This document shows positions 1-8,302 of a stretch of 35,836 nt of DNA, piece by piece. This DNA comes from Hyphomicrobiales bacterium. GTDB lineage: Bacteria > Pseudomonadota > Alphaproteobacteria > Rhizobiales > Beijerinckiaceae. The first letter of the stretch is position 1; the number at the start of each line of letters is the position of its first letter. The stretch covers positions 1 to 35,836 of the forward strand of contig JAIYDY010000009.1 in NCBI GenBank assembly GCA_027487245.1, read 5' to 3'. Both the position numbers and the translations under genes were made by a program. Under the pieces are notes generated by a model. That model was not told where the DNA came from. It saw nothing but the letters and a program-made list of their open reading frames with translations, and did no database searches.

Positions 1-1
1 C

Positions 2-355
2 ATCCTTCAGGACCAGCTCGCCGTGTTCATTACCTTCGAGGAGCCGCGCAAGGAAGAAGTGGTGTCGAATGCGCCGCAGCTTCCGTTCAACCCGGCCCTG
101 CTCAAGAAGGTGGACGAACTGGAACTGTCTGTCCGTTCGGCCAACTGCCTGAAGAACGACAACATCGTCTACATCGGCGACCTGATCCAGAAGACCGAAG
201 CCGAGATGCTCCGCACCCCGAACTTCGGCCGCAAGTCGCTGAACGAGATCAAGGAAGTTCTCGCCGGCATGGGCCTGCATCTCGGCATGGAAGTGTCGGG
301 CTGGCCACCGGAAGACATCGAGTCGCTCGCAAAGCGCTTCGAAGAACACTACTGA
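2..355 (+). CDS. rpoA: RNA polymerase alpha subunit, C-terminal part (truncated by window start)
   Basis: This is the 3' end of the gene for the alpha subunit of RNA polymerase. The reading frame is open from base 2 and begins with [15 protein letters not shown], which is the end of the N-terminal assembly domain. It continues through the acidic linker into the alpha-CTD, which contacts UP elements and activators: [20 protein letters not shown] helix, then [13 protein letters not shown] and [15 protein letters not shown], the helix-hairpin-helix region. The family is about 335-340 residues long, so roughly two thirds of the gene lies to the left of the window. A GTG at base 23 is internal and is not a start. 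The next gene, rplQ, follows after 106 bases, which is the universal alpha-operon order. Confidence 0.97.
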   Translation: MLQDQLAVFITFEEPRKEEVVSNAPQLPFNPALLKKVDELELSVRSANCLKNDNIVYIGDLIQKTEAEMLRTPNFGRKSLNEIKEVLAGMGLHLGMEVSGWPPEDIESLAKRFEEHY

Positions 356-461
356 GCGCGGCACATGGGGCAGGCGGGGCGGCTTTGGCCGTTCCTCTGC
401 CCTGCCGCATAATGGACGTCCGTACCTTGGCACGGCGGGCGCATAACGAAGGAGAGCCACA

Positions 462-881
462 ATGCGTCACGGATTTCGCGGCCGTCGTTTCAACCGCACC
501 ACCGAACACCGCAAGGCCATGTTCTCGAACATGTGCAATGCCCTGATCAAGCACGAGCAGATCGTGACCACGCTGCCGAAGGCGAAGGACCTGCGTCCCG
601 TCATCGAGAAGCTGATCACGCTTGGCAAGCGTGGCGATCTTCACGCCCGCCGCCAGCTCATCGCCCAGCTCAAGGACGCCGACATGGCGAAGAAGCTGAT
701 CGACGTGATCGGACCACGCTACAAGGATCGCAACGGCGGCTACACCCGCGTGCTCAAGGCCGGCTTCCGCTTCGGCGACAACGCGCCGCTGGCCGTGATC
801 GAGATGGTGGACCGCGATGTCGAGGCACGCGGCAAGGATTCCGGCCCGACCATGAAGACCGAAGGCGCGGAAGCCGCCTGA
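462..881 (+). CDS. rplQ: 50S ribosomal protein L17
   Basis: This encodes a large-subunit ribosomal protein that lies near the peptide exit tunnel. The 139-residue product opens with [24 protein letters not shown], close to the L17 signature, and contains [23 protein letters not shown] and [28 protein letters not shown]. The length is normal for alphaproteobacteria, with a short acidic/alanine tail. An AAGGAG-type ribosome binding site sits a few bases before the ATG. It is the last gene of the alpha operon after rpoA and is followed by a strong intrinsic terminator. Confidence 0.97.
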   Translation: MRHGFRGRRFNRTTEHRKAMFSNMCNALIKHEQIVTTLPKAKDLRPVIEKLITLGKRGDLHARRQLIAQLKDADMAKKLIDVIGPRYKDRNGGYTRVLKAGFRFGDNAPLAVIEMVDRDVEARGKDSGPTMKTEGAEAA

Positions 882-939
882 TTTCCGCTGGCCGTTCGGC
901 CAGCCAGACCTTGCGGCCCTGCCGCTGCAACTGAATCTT

Positions 940-964
940 GGGCGGCCCTCGGGTCGCCCTTTTT
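940..964 (+). terminator. Intrinsic terminator of the rpoA-rplQ operon
   Basis: A GC-rich stem-loop (arm GGGCGGCCC at 940-948, arm GGGTCGCCC at 951-959, one G-U wobble, the innermost bases forming the loop) is followed directly by five T. It lies 58 bases after the rplQ stop, where the long ribosomal/alpha operon is expected to end. Confidence 0.85.
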
Positions 965-1079
965 CGTTTGATCGCGCTGTTCCGGCCAGACAGGCACCGG
1001 TCCAAGCTGGCTTCGTTCGCGCTTGCGCCGCGATGATGAGACATCGCTGCCGCCGCCAGCAGCAGGCAATCATCAGGCG

Positions 1080-1108
1080 TTTGCACCGGCGCGCTGGCGG
1101 GCCTATCT
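1080..1108 (+). promoter_or_regulatory. Candidate RpoH (sigma-32) heat-shock promoter of the Do-type protease
   Basis: TTTG at 1080-1083 is separated by 18 bases from CCTATCT at 1102-1108. The alphaproteobacterial RpoH consensus is about CTTG-N17/18-CYTATNT, so the -10 part matches fully and the -35 core at three of four bases. The predicted transcript would begin about 40 bases before the protease start codons at 1155-1163. Heat-shock control is expected for a DegP-family gene. The match is by eye only. Confidence 0.4.
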
Positions 1109-1154
1109 GAAGGATGCGAATCCGATGGATGGTCCCTGTCGCGCCAAGGAGCAG

Positions 1155-2588
1155 ATGATGATGCGAAACCGGTCATGGCTTGTGCCCGCGGCCCTTGCAG
1201 CCTTCGTGGCATCGGCATTCACGGCGCCGGTTGCCGAGGCGCAGCTGTTCCGGACGGCTCCGGAAAGCCGCCAGCAGATCAGCCTGTCCTTCGCGCCTGT
1301 GGTGCAGAAGACCACTCCGGCGGTCGTCAACGTCTATGGCCAGCGACAGGAGCGGCGCGGAGCCAATCCGTTCATGGATGATCCGTTCTTTCGCCGGTTC
1401 TTCGGCGATGGCGGCTTCGGTGTGCCGCGCGAGCGGGCGCAGCAATCGCTGGGCTCCGGCGTGATTGTCGACGCCCGCGCGGGGCTCGTGGTCACCAACC
1501 ATCACGTCATCGAGGGGATGACGGAAGTGAAGGTGGCGCTGGCTGACAAGCGCGAGGTGGAGGCCGAGATCGTGCTGCGCGATCCGCGCACCGATCTGGC
1601 GGTTCTCAAGCTCAAGAACACGGCAGGGCTCTCGGCGGCGCTGGAGATCGGCAACTCTGACGATCTTCAGGTGGGCGACCTTGTGCTCGCCATCGGCAAC
1701 CCGTTCGGGGTCGGCCAGACAGTGACGCAAGGCATCGTCTCGGCGCTGGCCCGCACGCAGGTCGGGATCGCGGATTTCCAGTCGTTCATCCAGACCGATG
1801 CTGCGATCAACCCGGGCAATTCTGGCGGCGCGCTGGTCGACATGCAGGGCCGGCTGATCGGCATCAACACCGCGATCTTCTCCAAGACGGGCGCGAGCCA
1901 TGGCATCGGCTTTGCCATCCCGGCAACGATGGTGCGCATCGTGGTCGAGTCGGCACGGGCCGGCAGTGCCTCGGTGCGGCGTCCCTGGTTCGGCGCGCGC
2001 CTGCAGGGTGTCACGCCGGACATCGCTGAGGGTCTCGGGCTGGACAGGCCGACCGGCGTGATGGTGGCGATGGTGTTCTCGGGCAGTCCCGCCGAGACGG
2101 CCGGGCTCCGGCGCGGCGATGTCATCCTCGAGATGGATGGCCAGCCGGTCGAGGATCCGGACAGCTTCGGCTACCGCCTGGCCACGCGCCAGCTTGGTGC
2201 CAACGTACCTGTCGGTGTGATGCGGGGCCGCAACAAGCTGACCTTGCCGGTGCGGATGAGCATCGCGCCCGAAACGAGGCCGCGCGAGCCGGTCAAGCTG
2301 ACCGGGCGCGGGCCGTTCAGCGGGCTGACCCTGGTCAACCTGTCGCCGGCTGTCTCGGAGGAGTTGTCTGTCGATGTGACGGCGGACGGCGTGGTGATCA
2401 GCGATGTCGATCCCGACAGCCCGGCCGCGCAGATCGGCTTCCAGAAGGGTGATATCCTCGTCTCGCTCAACCGCGAGAAGCTCAGCACATCACGCGAGGC
2501 CGAGCGCCTGCTGCGCGAGCGAGCGCGGGGCTGGGAGGTCACGCTGGATCGCAAGGGGCAGGTGTTCACCACCTTCGTGCGGGGGTGA
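1155..2588 (+). CDS. Do (DegP/DegQ) family periplasmic serine protease
   Basis: This encodes a periplasmic trypsin-like protease/chaperone for misfolded envelope proteins. Numbered from the ATG at 1155 it has 477 residues. A signal peptide (basic MMMRNR, hydrophobic core, cut near AEAQ at about 30) is followed by the protease domain with His117 in TNHHVIEG, Asp147 in RTDLAVLKL and Ser223 in NPGNSGGAL. Two PDZ domains follow, at about 275-370 and 390-475. The frame is open further upstream, but AAGGAG at 1146-1151 supports one of the three adjacent ATG codons at 1155, 1158 and 1161; 1158 or 1161 has the better spacing. The stop overlaps the GTG start of rarA. I cannot decide between DegP and DegQ subtypes. 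Confidence 0.93.
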   Translation: MMMRNRSWLVPAALAAFVASAFTAPVAEAQLFRTAPESRQQISLSFAPVVQKTTPAVVNVYGQRQERRGANPFMDDPFFRRFFGDGGFGVPRERAQQSLGSGVIVDARAGLVVTNHHVIEGMTEVKVALADKREVEAEIVLRDPRTDLAVLKLKNTAGLSAALEIGNSDDLQVGDLVLAIGNPFGVGQTVTQGIVSALARTQVGIADFQSFIQTDAAINPGNSGGALVDMQGRLIGINTAIFSKTGASHGIGFAIPATMVRIVVESARAGSASVRRPWFGARLQGVTPDIAEGLGLDRPTGVMVAMVFSGSPAETAGLRRGDVILEMDGQPVEDPDSFGYRLATRQLGANVPVGVMRGRNKLTLPVRMSIAPETRPREPVKLTGRGPFSGLTLVNLSPAVSEELSVDVTADGVVISDVDPDSPAAQIGFQKGDILVSLNREKLSTSREAERLLRERARGWEVTLDRKGQVFTTFVRG

Positions 2589-3892
2589 GCGATCTGTTTG
2601 CCGCCGCCGGCCTTGACCGGTCCGGCCCGCGCCCACTGGCCGATCGGCTGCGGCCGACGGCGCTGGCCGAAGTGGCCGGGCAGGATCATCTGGTCGGACC
2701 TGACGGAGCGCTGACGCGCCTGTTGCAATCGGGCTCGATCGGCAGCGCCATTTTCTGGGGTCCGCCGGGTACCGGCAAGACCACGGTGGCCCGGCTGCTG
2801 GCAGGCGAAACCGCACTGGTGTTCGAGCAGACCAGCGCGATCTTCTCCGGCGTCGCCGACCTCAAGAAGGTGTTCGAGGCGGCGAAGGCGCGGCGGCTCC
2901 AGGGGCTCGGCACCTTGCTGTTCGTTGACGAAATCCACCGCTTCAACAAGACCCAGCAGGATGCCTTCCTGCCGGTGATGGAGGATGGCACGATCACGCT
3001 GGTCGGTGCCACCACCGAGAACCCATCCTTTGCCCTGAATGCCGCCTTGCTGTCACGGGCGCGGGTGCTGGTGTTCCGCTCGCTGGACGAGGCGGCCATT
3101 GCGGCCCTGCTGGTGCGGGCGGAGGCGCTGGAAGGCAAGCCGCTGCCGCTGAACGAGGCGGCGCGGGAAGCCTTCATCCGCTTCGCCGATGGCGACGGGC
3201 GCGCGGCCCTGACACTGGCCGAGGAACTCTGGCGAGCAGCCCGCCCCGGCGAGATCATGGACGAGGCCGTGCTGGCGGAGACCCTGCAACGCCGCGCGCC
3301 GATCTATGACAAGGCCGAGGATGGCCACTACAACCTGATTTCCGCCCTGCACAAGACGGTGCGCGGCTCCGATCCGGACGCGGCGCTCTACTACTTCGCG
3401 CGGATGCTGGATGCGGGCGAGGATCCGCGCTTTCTGGCGAGGCGGCTGGTGCGGATGGCGGTCGAGGATATCGGGCTGGCCGATCCGCAGGCGCTGGTCC
3501 ACGCCCGCGCCGCGAGCGATGCCTTCGAGCAGCTTGGCTCGCCGGAAGGCGAGCTGGCGCTGGCGAACTGCGTGATCTATCTGGCCAGCGCGCCCAAATC
3601 GAACGCGGCCTATGTGGCCTACAAGGCGGCTGTTCGGACTGCTAAGGAAGCTGGTTCGCTGACCCCGCCCAAGGCGATCCTCAACGCGCCGACGAAGCTG
3701 ATGAAACAGGAGGGCTATGGTTCCGGCTACGCCTATGACCATGATGCTCCCGATGCCTTCTCCGGGCAGGATTATTGGCCGGAGAAACTGGGTCGCCAGC
3801 GCTTCTACGACCCGCCCGACCGTGGCTTCGAGCGCGAGATCAGGCAGCGGCTTGATTGGTGGGCGAAACTCCGGCGGGAGCGGGGCGGGTAG
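2585..3892 (+). CDS. rarA: Replication-associated recombination protein A (AAA+ ATPase)
   Basis: This encodes the RarA/MgsA/WRNIP1-type AAA+ ATPase, which acts at stalled replication forks. The 435-residue product has Walker A GPPGTGKT at about 59-66, Walker B LLFVDEIHRFNK at about 111-122, the sensor-1 region VGATTENPSF, and the C-terminal MgsA oligomerisation part (HYNLISALHKTVRGSDPDAALYY, then GYGSGYAYDHDAPDAF). The start is a GTG that shares bases with the TGA stop of the upstream protease (GTGA), so the two are probably translationally coupled. Length and motifs are normal for the family. Confidence 0.94.
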   Translation: MSDLFAAAGLDRSGPRPLADRLRPTALAEVAGQDHLVGPDGALTRLLQSGSIGSAIFWGPPGTGKTTVARLLAGETALVFEQTSAIFSGVADLKKVFEAAKARRLQGLGTLLFVDEIHRFNKTQQDAFLPVMEDGTITLVGATTENPSFALNAALLSRARVLVFRSLDEAAIAALLVRAEALEGKPLPLNEAAREAFIRFADGDGRAALTLAEELWRAARPGEIMDEAVLAETLQRRAPIYDKAEDGHYNLISALHKTVRGSDPDAALYYFARMLDAGEDPRFLARRLVRMAVEDIGLADPQALVHARAASDAFEQLGSPEGELALANCVIYLASAPKSNAAYVAYKAAVRTAKEAGSLTPPKAILNAPTKLMKQEGYGSGYAYDHDAPDAFSGQDYWPEKLGRQRFYDPPDRGFEREIRQRLDWWAKLRRERGG

Positions 3893-3953
3893 GCTTGCGG
3901 CAGCGGGGCGCTTCTTTCGTGACAGCCGGTCGCTTGCGCTCTAAAGAACGCCC

Positions 3954-4337
3954 ATGACGGCGCTCTCGCTTGTTTTTCTTGGTGCCGGCCTTGGTGGCGT
4001 GCTGCGCCATCTGGTCAACCTGACGGCGCTGCGCTGGTTTGGGCCGGCTTTCCCATGGGGCACGCTGGCGATCAATGTCGCAGGTTCTTTGCTGATGGGC
4101 CTTCTTGCCAGCTGGCTGGCAGAGAAGGCGGGGGCTGACTGGGCGCACGATGCGCGCCTGCTGCTGATGACCGGAGTGCTGGGCGGGTTCACGACCTTCT
4201 CGGCGTTCTCGCTGGATGCCTGGCTGCTCTGGGAGCGGGGCGCAGCATTGCATGCCGGGGCCTATGTGCTGGCCTCGGTGGTTTTATCGATTGCCGCGCT
4301 GGGCGCTGGCCTTGGTGTGGGTAGGGCATTGTCGTGA
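3954..4337 (+). CDS. crcB: Fluoride ion channel CrcB/Fluc
   Basis: This encodes a small inner-membrane fluoride exporter that works as an antiparallel dimer. The 127-residue product has four hydrophobic segments and the family motifs GAGLGGVLRHLVN, PWGTLAINVAGSLLMG and GVLGGFTTFSAFS. The last carries the central sodium-site and phenylalanine region. There is one copy here, so it should form homodimers. It starts 61 bases after rarA, and that gap shows no fluoride riboswitch that I can recognise. Its stop overlaps the GTG start of the following pseudouridine synthase. Confidence 0.93.
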   Translation: MTALSLVFLGAGLGGVLRHLVNLTALRWFGPAFPWGTLAINVAGSLLMGLLASWLAEKAGADWAHDARLLLMTGVLGGFTTFSAFSLDAWLLWERGAALHAGAYVLASVVLSIAALGAGLGVGRALS

Positions 4338-5680
4338 CACGAGGAACAAGGACGGGCGGACGCGCGCCAGGCAAGGGCGGAGCCAAAGGCGGGCCTGCGG
4401 GCGGTGGCCGCGATCGGCGCGGGCGCGGTGAGGATCGCGAGGCGCGCAAGGAACAGGGCCGCAAGACGGCGCTGGGACGCGCCGCCGCTGTCCGCAGCGC
4501 CAAGCCCGCCTATCGCGACGAACCGCGCCGGGCGGCCAAGCCGACCGGATATCGCCCGCGCGAGGACAGGCCGCTGCGCGCCACTGAAGCCGAGCGCGAG
4601 CCGCAAGGCCACCGACTTCAGGAGGAGGGCCCGATCCGGACCAAGCGCGAGGCCGGAGCGGAAGCATCCGAGACGATCGCGACGGGCGTGCAGACGCTGG
4701 TCGTGACCGAGGATGAGGCCGGAATGCGTGTTGATCGCTTCCTGATCGCCCGTTTCCCGCAATTGCCGTTCAGCCACATCCAGCGCATCGCCCGCAAGGG
4801 TGAGCTGCGTGTCGACATGAAACGAGTCGACACCAATGACCGCATCGAGGCGGGGCAGAAGGTGCGTGTGCCGCCGCTGAAGCTCTCCGCCGATGGCCAG
4901 CGGCCGCGCGGCCAGCAGTTCAAGGAGGGTGACGTGCGCGCCTTCCTCAAGTCGATCACACTGTATGAAGACGCCGATGTGCTCGTCATCGACAAGCCTG
5001 CCGGGCTGGCAGTGCAGGGCGGATCCGGCACCACGCGCCATGTCGACGGCATGCTGATGGCACTGGCCGAGGATGAGACCACGCGCCCGCGCCTCGTGCA
5101 TCGGCTCGACAAGGACACGGCGGGCTGCCTCGTCATCGCCAAGACGCGCTTTGCTGCCTCGACGCTGGCCAAGACCTTCCGCTCGCGCACGGCGCGCAAG
5201 ATCTACTGGGCACTGGTCTACCTCGTGCCACGGGTCAAGCAGGGCCGGATCTCGACCTATCTGGCGCGTGAAGCGCAAGTCGATGGCGACAGCCGTATGA
5301 AGGTGGCGGCCCATGGTGACGAGGGCGCGCAACATGCCGTGACCTATTACGCCACGGTCGAGACTGCCGCGCAGAAGGTGGCGTGGCTGTCGATGAAGCC
5401 GGTGACGGGCCGCACCCATCAGCTCAGGGCGCATGCGGCGCATATCGGGCATCCGATCATTGGCGATCCCAAGTATTTCGACCGGCACAATGCCGAGATC
5501 CCCGGAGGCATCCAGAATCGGCTGCATCTGCTGGCCCGCCGGATCGTGCTGCCGCATCCGCGCGGGCAGGGCGTGATCGACGTGACAGCCCCGCTGCCCG
5601 ACCACATGAAGCAGAGCTGGAACCTGCTCGGCTTCGATGCCAGCCCGTACGATCCCATCGTCGAGGCCCCTGATGAATGA
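4334..5680 (+). CDS. RluC/RluD-family pseudouridine synthase with a long basic N-terminal extension
   Basis: This encodes an enzyme that isomerises uridines in RNA, most likely 23S rRNA. The 448-residue product has an N-terminal stretch of about 115 residues rich in Gly, Arg, Lys and Ala with no visible domain. An S4 RNA-binding domain follows (about 129-190, GMRVDRFLIARFPQLPFSHIQRI), then the catalytic domain with Asp259 in LVHRLDKDTAGCLV and the family motifs VIDKPAGLAVQGG and PVTGRTHQLRAHAAHIGHPIIGD. The start is a GTG overlapping the crcB stop. The extension makes it longer than classical RluC (about 320 residues). An internal start near the S4 domain cannot be excluded, but the overlap with crcB supports the long form. 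Confidence 0.9.
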   Translation: MTRGTRTGGRAPGKGGAKGGPAGGGRDRRGRGEDREARKEQGRKTALGRAAAVRSAKPAYRDEPRRAAKPTGYRPREDRPLRATEAEREPQGHRLQEEGPIRTKREAGAEASETIATGVQTLVVTEDEAGMRVDRFLIARFPQLPFSHIQRIARKGELRVDMKRVDTNDRIEAGQKVRVPPLKLSADGQRPRGQQFKEGDVRAFLKSITLYEDADVLVIDKPAGLAVQGGSGTTRHVDGMLMALAEDETTRPRLVHRLDKDTAGCLVIAKTRFAASTLAKTFRSRTARKIYWALVYLVPRVKQGRISTYLAREAQVDGDSRMKVAAHGDEGAQHAVTYYATVETAAQKVAWLSMKPVTGRTHQLRAHAAHIGHPIIGDPKYFDRHNAEIPGGIQNRLHLLARRIVLPHPRGQGVIDVTAPLPDHMKQSWNLLGFDASPYDPIVEAPDE

Positions 5681-5689
5681 GCGCGCCGC

Positions 5690-6373
5690 ATGAGCAACGA
5701 CCTTGTCCTGTTCGACCTTGATGGCACGCTGCTGGATTCCTCGCGCATCATCATCGGCGCACAGGAACTGACCGCCGAGGCCCATGGCCTGCCGCATCCG
5801 GGGCTCGATCGCGGCTTCGCGGTGGTCAGGTTGTCGCTGGACGTGGCGCTGGCCGAACTGTTCGGCGATGCGGTGCCTGCTCCCGAACTGAGCGCCACCT
5901 ACAAGCGCATCTTCAATGGCCTGCGCGGCACGGCAGGCTATGAGGAACCGCTGTTCGACGGCATCCCTGAGCTGATGACCACGCTGGCGCGCTGGCCTGA
6001 CATGACGCTGGGCATCGCGACCGGCAAGACCCTGCGCGGCGTCGAATATGTGGTCGAGACCTATGGCTGGCAGACCCTGTTCGCCATGGTCCAGACGGCG
6101 GACAATTCGCCCTCGAAGCCGCATCCCGGCATGATCCATCAGGCGATGGAGATCGCGGGAACCGGGCCTGGGCGCACGGTGATGATCGGCGACAGCGTGC
6201 ATGACATGCGCATGGCCAAGGCTGCCGGCGTCAAGGCCATCGCCGTGTCCTGGGGCTTCCAGCCGGCGGCGATGCTGGTCGAGGCCGGGGCCGACCTCGT
6301 GGCCCGCACAACGGCCGACCTCGCGCCGATGATTGCGGCCGCCCTGCGCCGTCCAGTTCCTGCGCTCGCCTGA
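5690..6373 (+). CDS. HAD-superfamily (subfamily IA) phosphatase
   Basis: This encodes a cytosolic phosphohydrolase of the haloacid dehalogenase superfamily, 227 residues. Motif I is FDLDGTLLDS (nucleophile Asp9, acid Asp11), motif II is IATGKT, motif III is the Lys of SKPHPGM, and motif IV is MIGDSVHDMRMAKAAG. The helical cap between motifs I and II is typical of phosphoglycolate phosphatase-like enzymes. It starts 9 bases after the pseudouridine synthase stop, so it probably belongs to the same transcript. The physiological substrate cannot be read from the sequence. It ends 18 bases before the convergent hydrolase gene. Confidence 0.9.
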   Translation: MSNDLVLFDLDGTLLDSSRIIIGAQELTAEAHGLPHPGLDRGFAVVRLSLDVALAELFGDAVPAPELSATYKRIFNGLRGTAGYEEPLFDGIPELMTTLARWPDMTLGIATGKTLRGVEYVVETYGWQTLFAMVQTADNSPSKPHPGMIHQAMEIAGTGPGRTVMIGDSVHDMRMAKAAGVKAIAVSWGFQPAAMLVEAGADLVARTTADLAPMIAAALRRPVPALA

Positions 6374-6391
6374 GCAGGCAGCAGCGGCGGC

Positions 6392-7021
6392 TCAGGCTCT
6401 GCGGAGGCTGGCGAGCCAGCCTTGCGCGGCATGGGCATCACCCGCCTCAAGCCCATGGCCAGAGGCCGTGACCGCTTCGGTGACGACGGCTCCGGCCTGC
6501 TTCAGCGCCGCAACCAGCACGGCGCGGCTGGTTTCCGGAGCCAGCGGATCGTGTCGGCCGCTGAGCAGCAGCACCGGCGTGCCCGCCAGATCGAGGCCGG
6601 GCTCGGACGACAGCCCGTTCATGGCGCGCATCAGGATGGCACCGGACAAGGTGCCCGGATGCCGCATCAGCAGGCCCGCCGCGATGTTGGCACCATTGGA
6701 GTAACCCACGGCGATGGGCGCGCGGCTCCAGCCGAAGTGTTGGCCCGCGCTGCTGACGAATACCGCCAGCTCGGTGGCACGCTCCGCCATGTCGGCCAGA
6801 TCGAACAGGCCCTCGCCATGACGCCGGAACCAGCGGGTCAGGCTGCCTTCGAGCAGACGGCCGCGCACGCCCAGCAGGCTTGATCCTGGTGCGATCCGTC
6901 GCCCGAAGGCCATCAGGTCGTGCTCGTCGCCACCCGTGCCGTGAAGCAGCAGGAGCGGCGACGCGCTACTGTCGCTGCCCGGCTGATGATGGACATGAAA
7001 GCCAGCGTGCATCTCATTCAT
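6392..7021 (-). CDS. Alpha/beta-hydrolase, phospholipase/carboxylesterase family (MhqD-like)
   Basis: This encodes a cytosolic esterase-type alpha/beta hydrolase of 209 residues. The oxyanion-side motif LLLLHGTGGDEHDL and the nucleophile elbow GYSNGAN (Ser108) are followed by probable Asp158 (SGRHDPLAP) and His189 (ASGHGLE). The start is supported by AAAAGGA seven bases upstream. It lies 48 bases downstream of the VOC dioxygenase-like gene on the same strand and is probably co-transcribed with it. The same pair of families (MhqD and MhqO) is adjacent in Bacillus, where it is induced by quinones. A shared role here is an inference from that arrangement. Confidence 0.87.
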   Translation of the reverse strand: MNEMHAGFHVHHQPGSDSSASPLLLLHGTGGDEHDLMAFGRRIAPGSSLLGVRGRLLEGSLTRWFRRHGEGLFDLADMAERATELAVFVSSAGQHFGWSRAPIAVGYSNGANIAAGLLMRHPGTLSGAILMRAMNGLSSEPGLDLAGTPVLLLSGRHDPLAPETSRAVLVAALKQAGAVVTEAVTASGHGLEAGDAHAAQGWLASLRRA

Positions 7022-7069
7022 GGCAGAGTCCTTTTCCGCGCCGCCGGCTGGCGGTGGCTGTCTCCAGAA

Positions 7070-8026
7070 TCATGCGGCGGCGTGGGCAGCGTCGAGGGGC
7101 GGCAAGGCGCGCTTGATATCCGCCCGTCGTCCTTCGAGCCAGGCCGGCAGGCGCAGGTCGCTGCCGAGGGTCTCGATGGTTTCGTCGGTCGCGAAACCGG
7201 GTGCATCGGTTGCGATCTCGAAGATCACGCCGGATGGCTCGCGGAAGTAGACCGAGCGGAAATAGCAGCGGTCCATCTGCTCGGTGGTCTGGATGCCGAG
7301 CCTGTTGGAAAGCGCCGCCGACATGGCGGCCTGTGCCTCATCGCTGGCAGCGCGGAAGGCCACATGATGCACCGAGCCGGCGCCCATCCGGCCTGGCAGC
7401 ACATCGCTGACGATCCTGAGGTCGACGGCGCCGCCCATGACAGGGGCGGTGGCCTCCGTGCCGACCTGATGGCGCACGACATTGCCTTCCCGGGCAGCCT
7501 CGCGGAAGCCGAGCGCGCCAGTGAGGACGGCGGCACTGCGATCGCTGCTGGCAACCCACAAGGTCACGCTGCGGATGCCGCGGATGGCATGCTCCGTGCC
7601 GACGCCATCGCCGGTCCAGCCCGGCAGGGCATCGGCCTCGGCCAGCGCCGCCAGTGCGAGACGGGTGCCGTCGCGGTCCTGGAAGGACAGGACGGTCTCG
7701 CCGAAGCGCTTTTCCGGCGGATTGAACGGCACGGACAGGGCGATGAAACGCTCCGTCCAGAAGCCGAGACTGGCCTTCGGCACGGCGAACACCGTCTCGC
7801 CGACCTGGCCGACACCGATGCGCCCGGGCGCGGCCTGCTCATGGGGGAAGAATGTCAGGATTGAGCCGGGGCTGCCCTGATGGTCGCCGAAATACAGATG
7901 ATGGGTGCCCGGGTCATCGAAATTGACCGTCTGCTTGATCAGGCGCAGCCCCAGGACATCGCGGTAGAAGGCGAGATTGCCCGCCGCGCTGCCGGCAATC
8001 GCGGTGACATGGTGAAGGCCAGACAT
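7070..8026 (-). CDS. VOC-superfamily ring-cleaving dioxygenase-like protein (MhqO-like)
   Basis: This encodes a glyoxalase/bleomycin-resistance/dioxygenase fold protein of 318 residues with two tandem VOC modules. The first opens with MSGLHHVTAIAGSAAGNLAFYRDVLGLRLIKQTVNFDDP. The second contains SVHHVAFRA and YFREPSGVIFEIATD. The His and Glu positions fit metal ligands. The frame is open to 8056, but only the ATG at 8026 has a good ribosome site (GGAG, six bases away). The family is annotated as ring-cleaving dioxygenase, with hydroquinone- or catechol-type substrates in Bacillus. The substrate is unknown here. It is the first gene of a two-gene minus-strand unit. Confidence 0.88.
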   Translation of the reverse strand: MSGLHHVTAIAGSAAGNLAFYRDVLGLRLIKQTVNFDDPGTHHLYFGDHQGSPGSILTFFPHEQAAPGRIGVGQVGETVFAVPKASLGFWTERFIALSVPFNPPEKRFGETVLSFQDRDGTRLALAALAEADALPGWTGDGVGTEHAIRGIRSVTLWVASSDRSAAVLTGALGFREAAREGNVVRHQVGTEATAPVMGGAVDLRIVSDVLPGRMGAGSVHHVAFRAASDEAQAAMSAALSNRLGIQTTEQMDRCYFRSVYFREPSGVIFEIATDAPGFATDETIETLGSDLRLPAWLEGRRADIKRALPPLDAAHAAA

Positions 8027-8114
8027 CGGAAACTCCATTGTGAGGGTGCGGCGCAATCGCCGCTGCTGGAACCAAGATGGTGCAGGTTTGCCAAATGGAA
8101 AAGGTTAGCAAGAC

Positions 8115-8143
8115 TTTGCTTGCGCCGGCGCAAGGTTTAATAT
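8115..8143 (+). promoter_or_regulatory. Probable promoter with a palindromic operator in its spacer
   Basis: TTTGCT (8115-8120) and TAATAT (8138-8143) are exactly 17 bases apart, a good -35/-10 pair pointing toward the unknown gene at 8303. The perfect 16-base palindrome CTTGCGCCGGCGCAAG (8119-8134) fills most of the spacer. A protein bound there would block or remodel polymerase binding. The site also lies 93 bases upstream of the divergent dioxygenase gene, so one regulator could serve both. The predicted leader of about 150 bases contains a possible 8-codon reading frame (ATG at 8169). The regulator is not identifiable. Confidence 0.5.
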
Positions 8144-8302
8144 CCGTGAATATCACAAAGACGAAACCATGTCTGATCACAAGCATTTAAGGTGAATAAA
8201 ATTTCCGATCTGCGGATTAACCACTTAACCACCCCGGCGCGACAATGTCCGTTTCACAAACAGGGACAAGCAGCACAACAAACCGCTGCAAGGGGTCAAG
8301 CA

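Noticed and set aside
3893..3953. Possible fluoride riboswitch before crcB
   Set aside because: The gap is only 61 bases, and I see no motif or pseudoknot arrangement of the crcB riboswitch.
4262..6202. 646-codon open frame on the minus strand
   Set aside because: It is antisense to crcB, the pseudouridine synthase and the HAD gene, has no recognisable domain, and is explained by high-GC codon bias on the coding strand.
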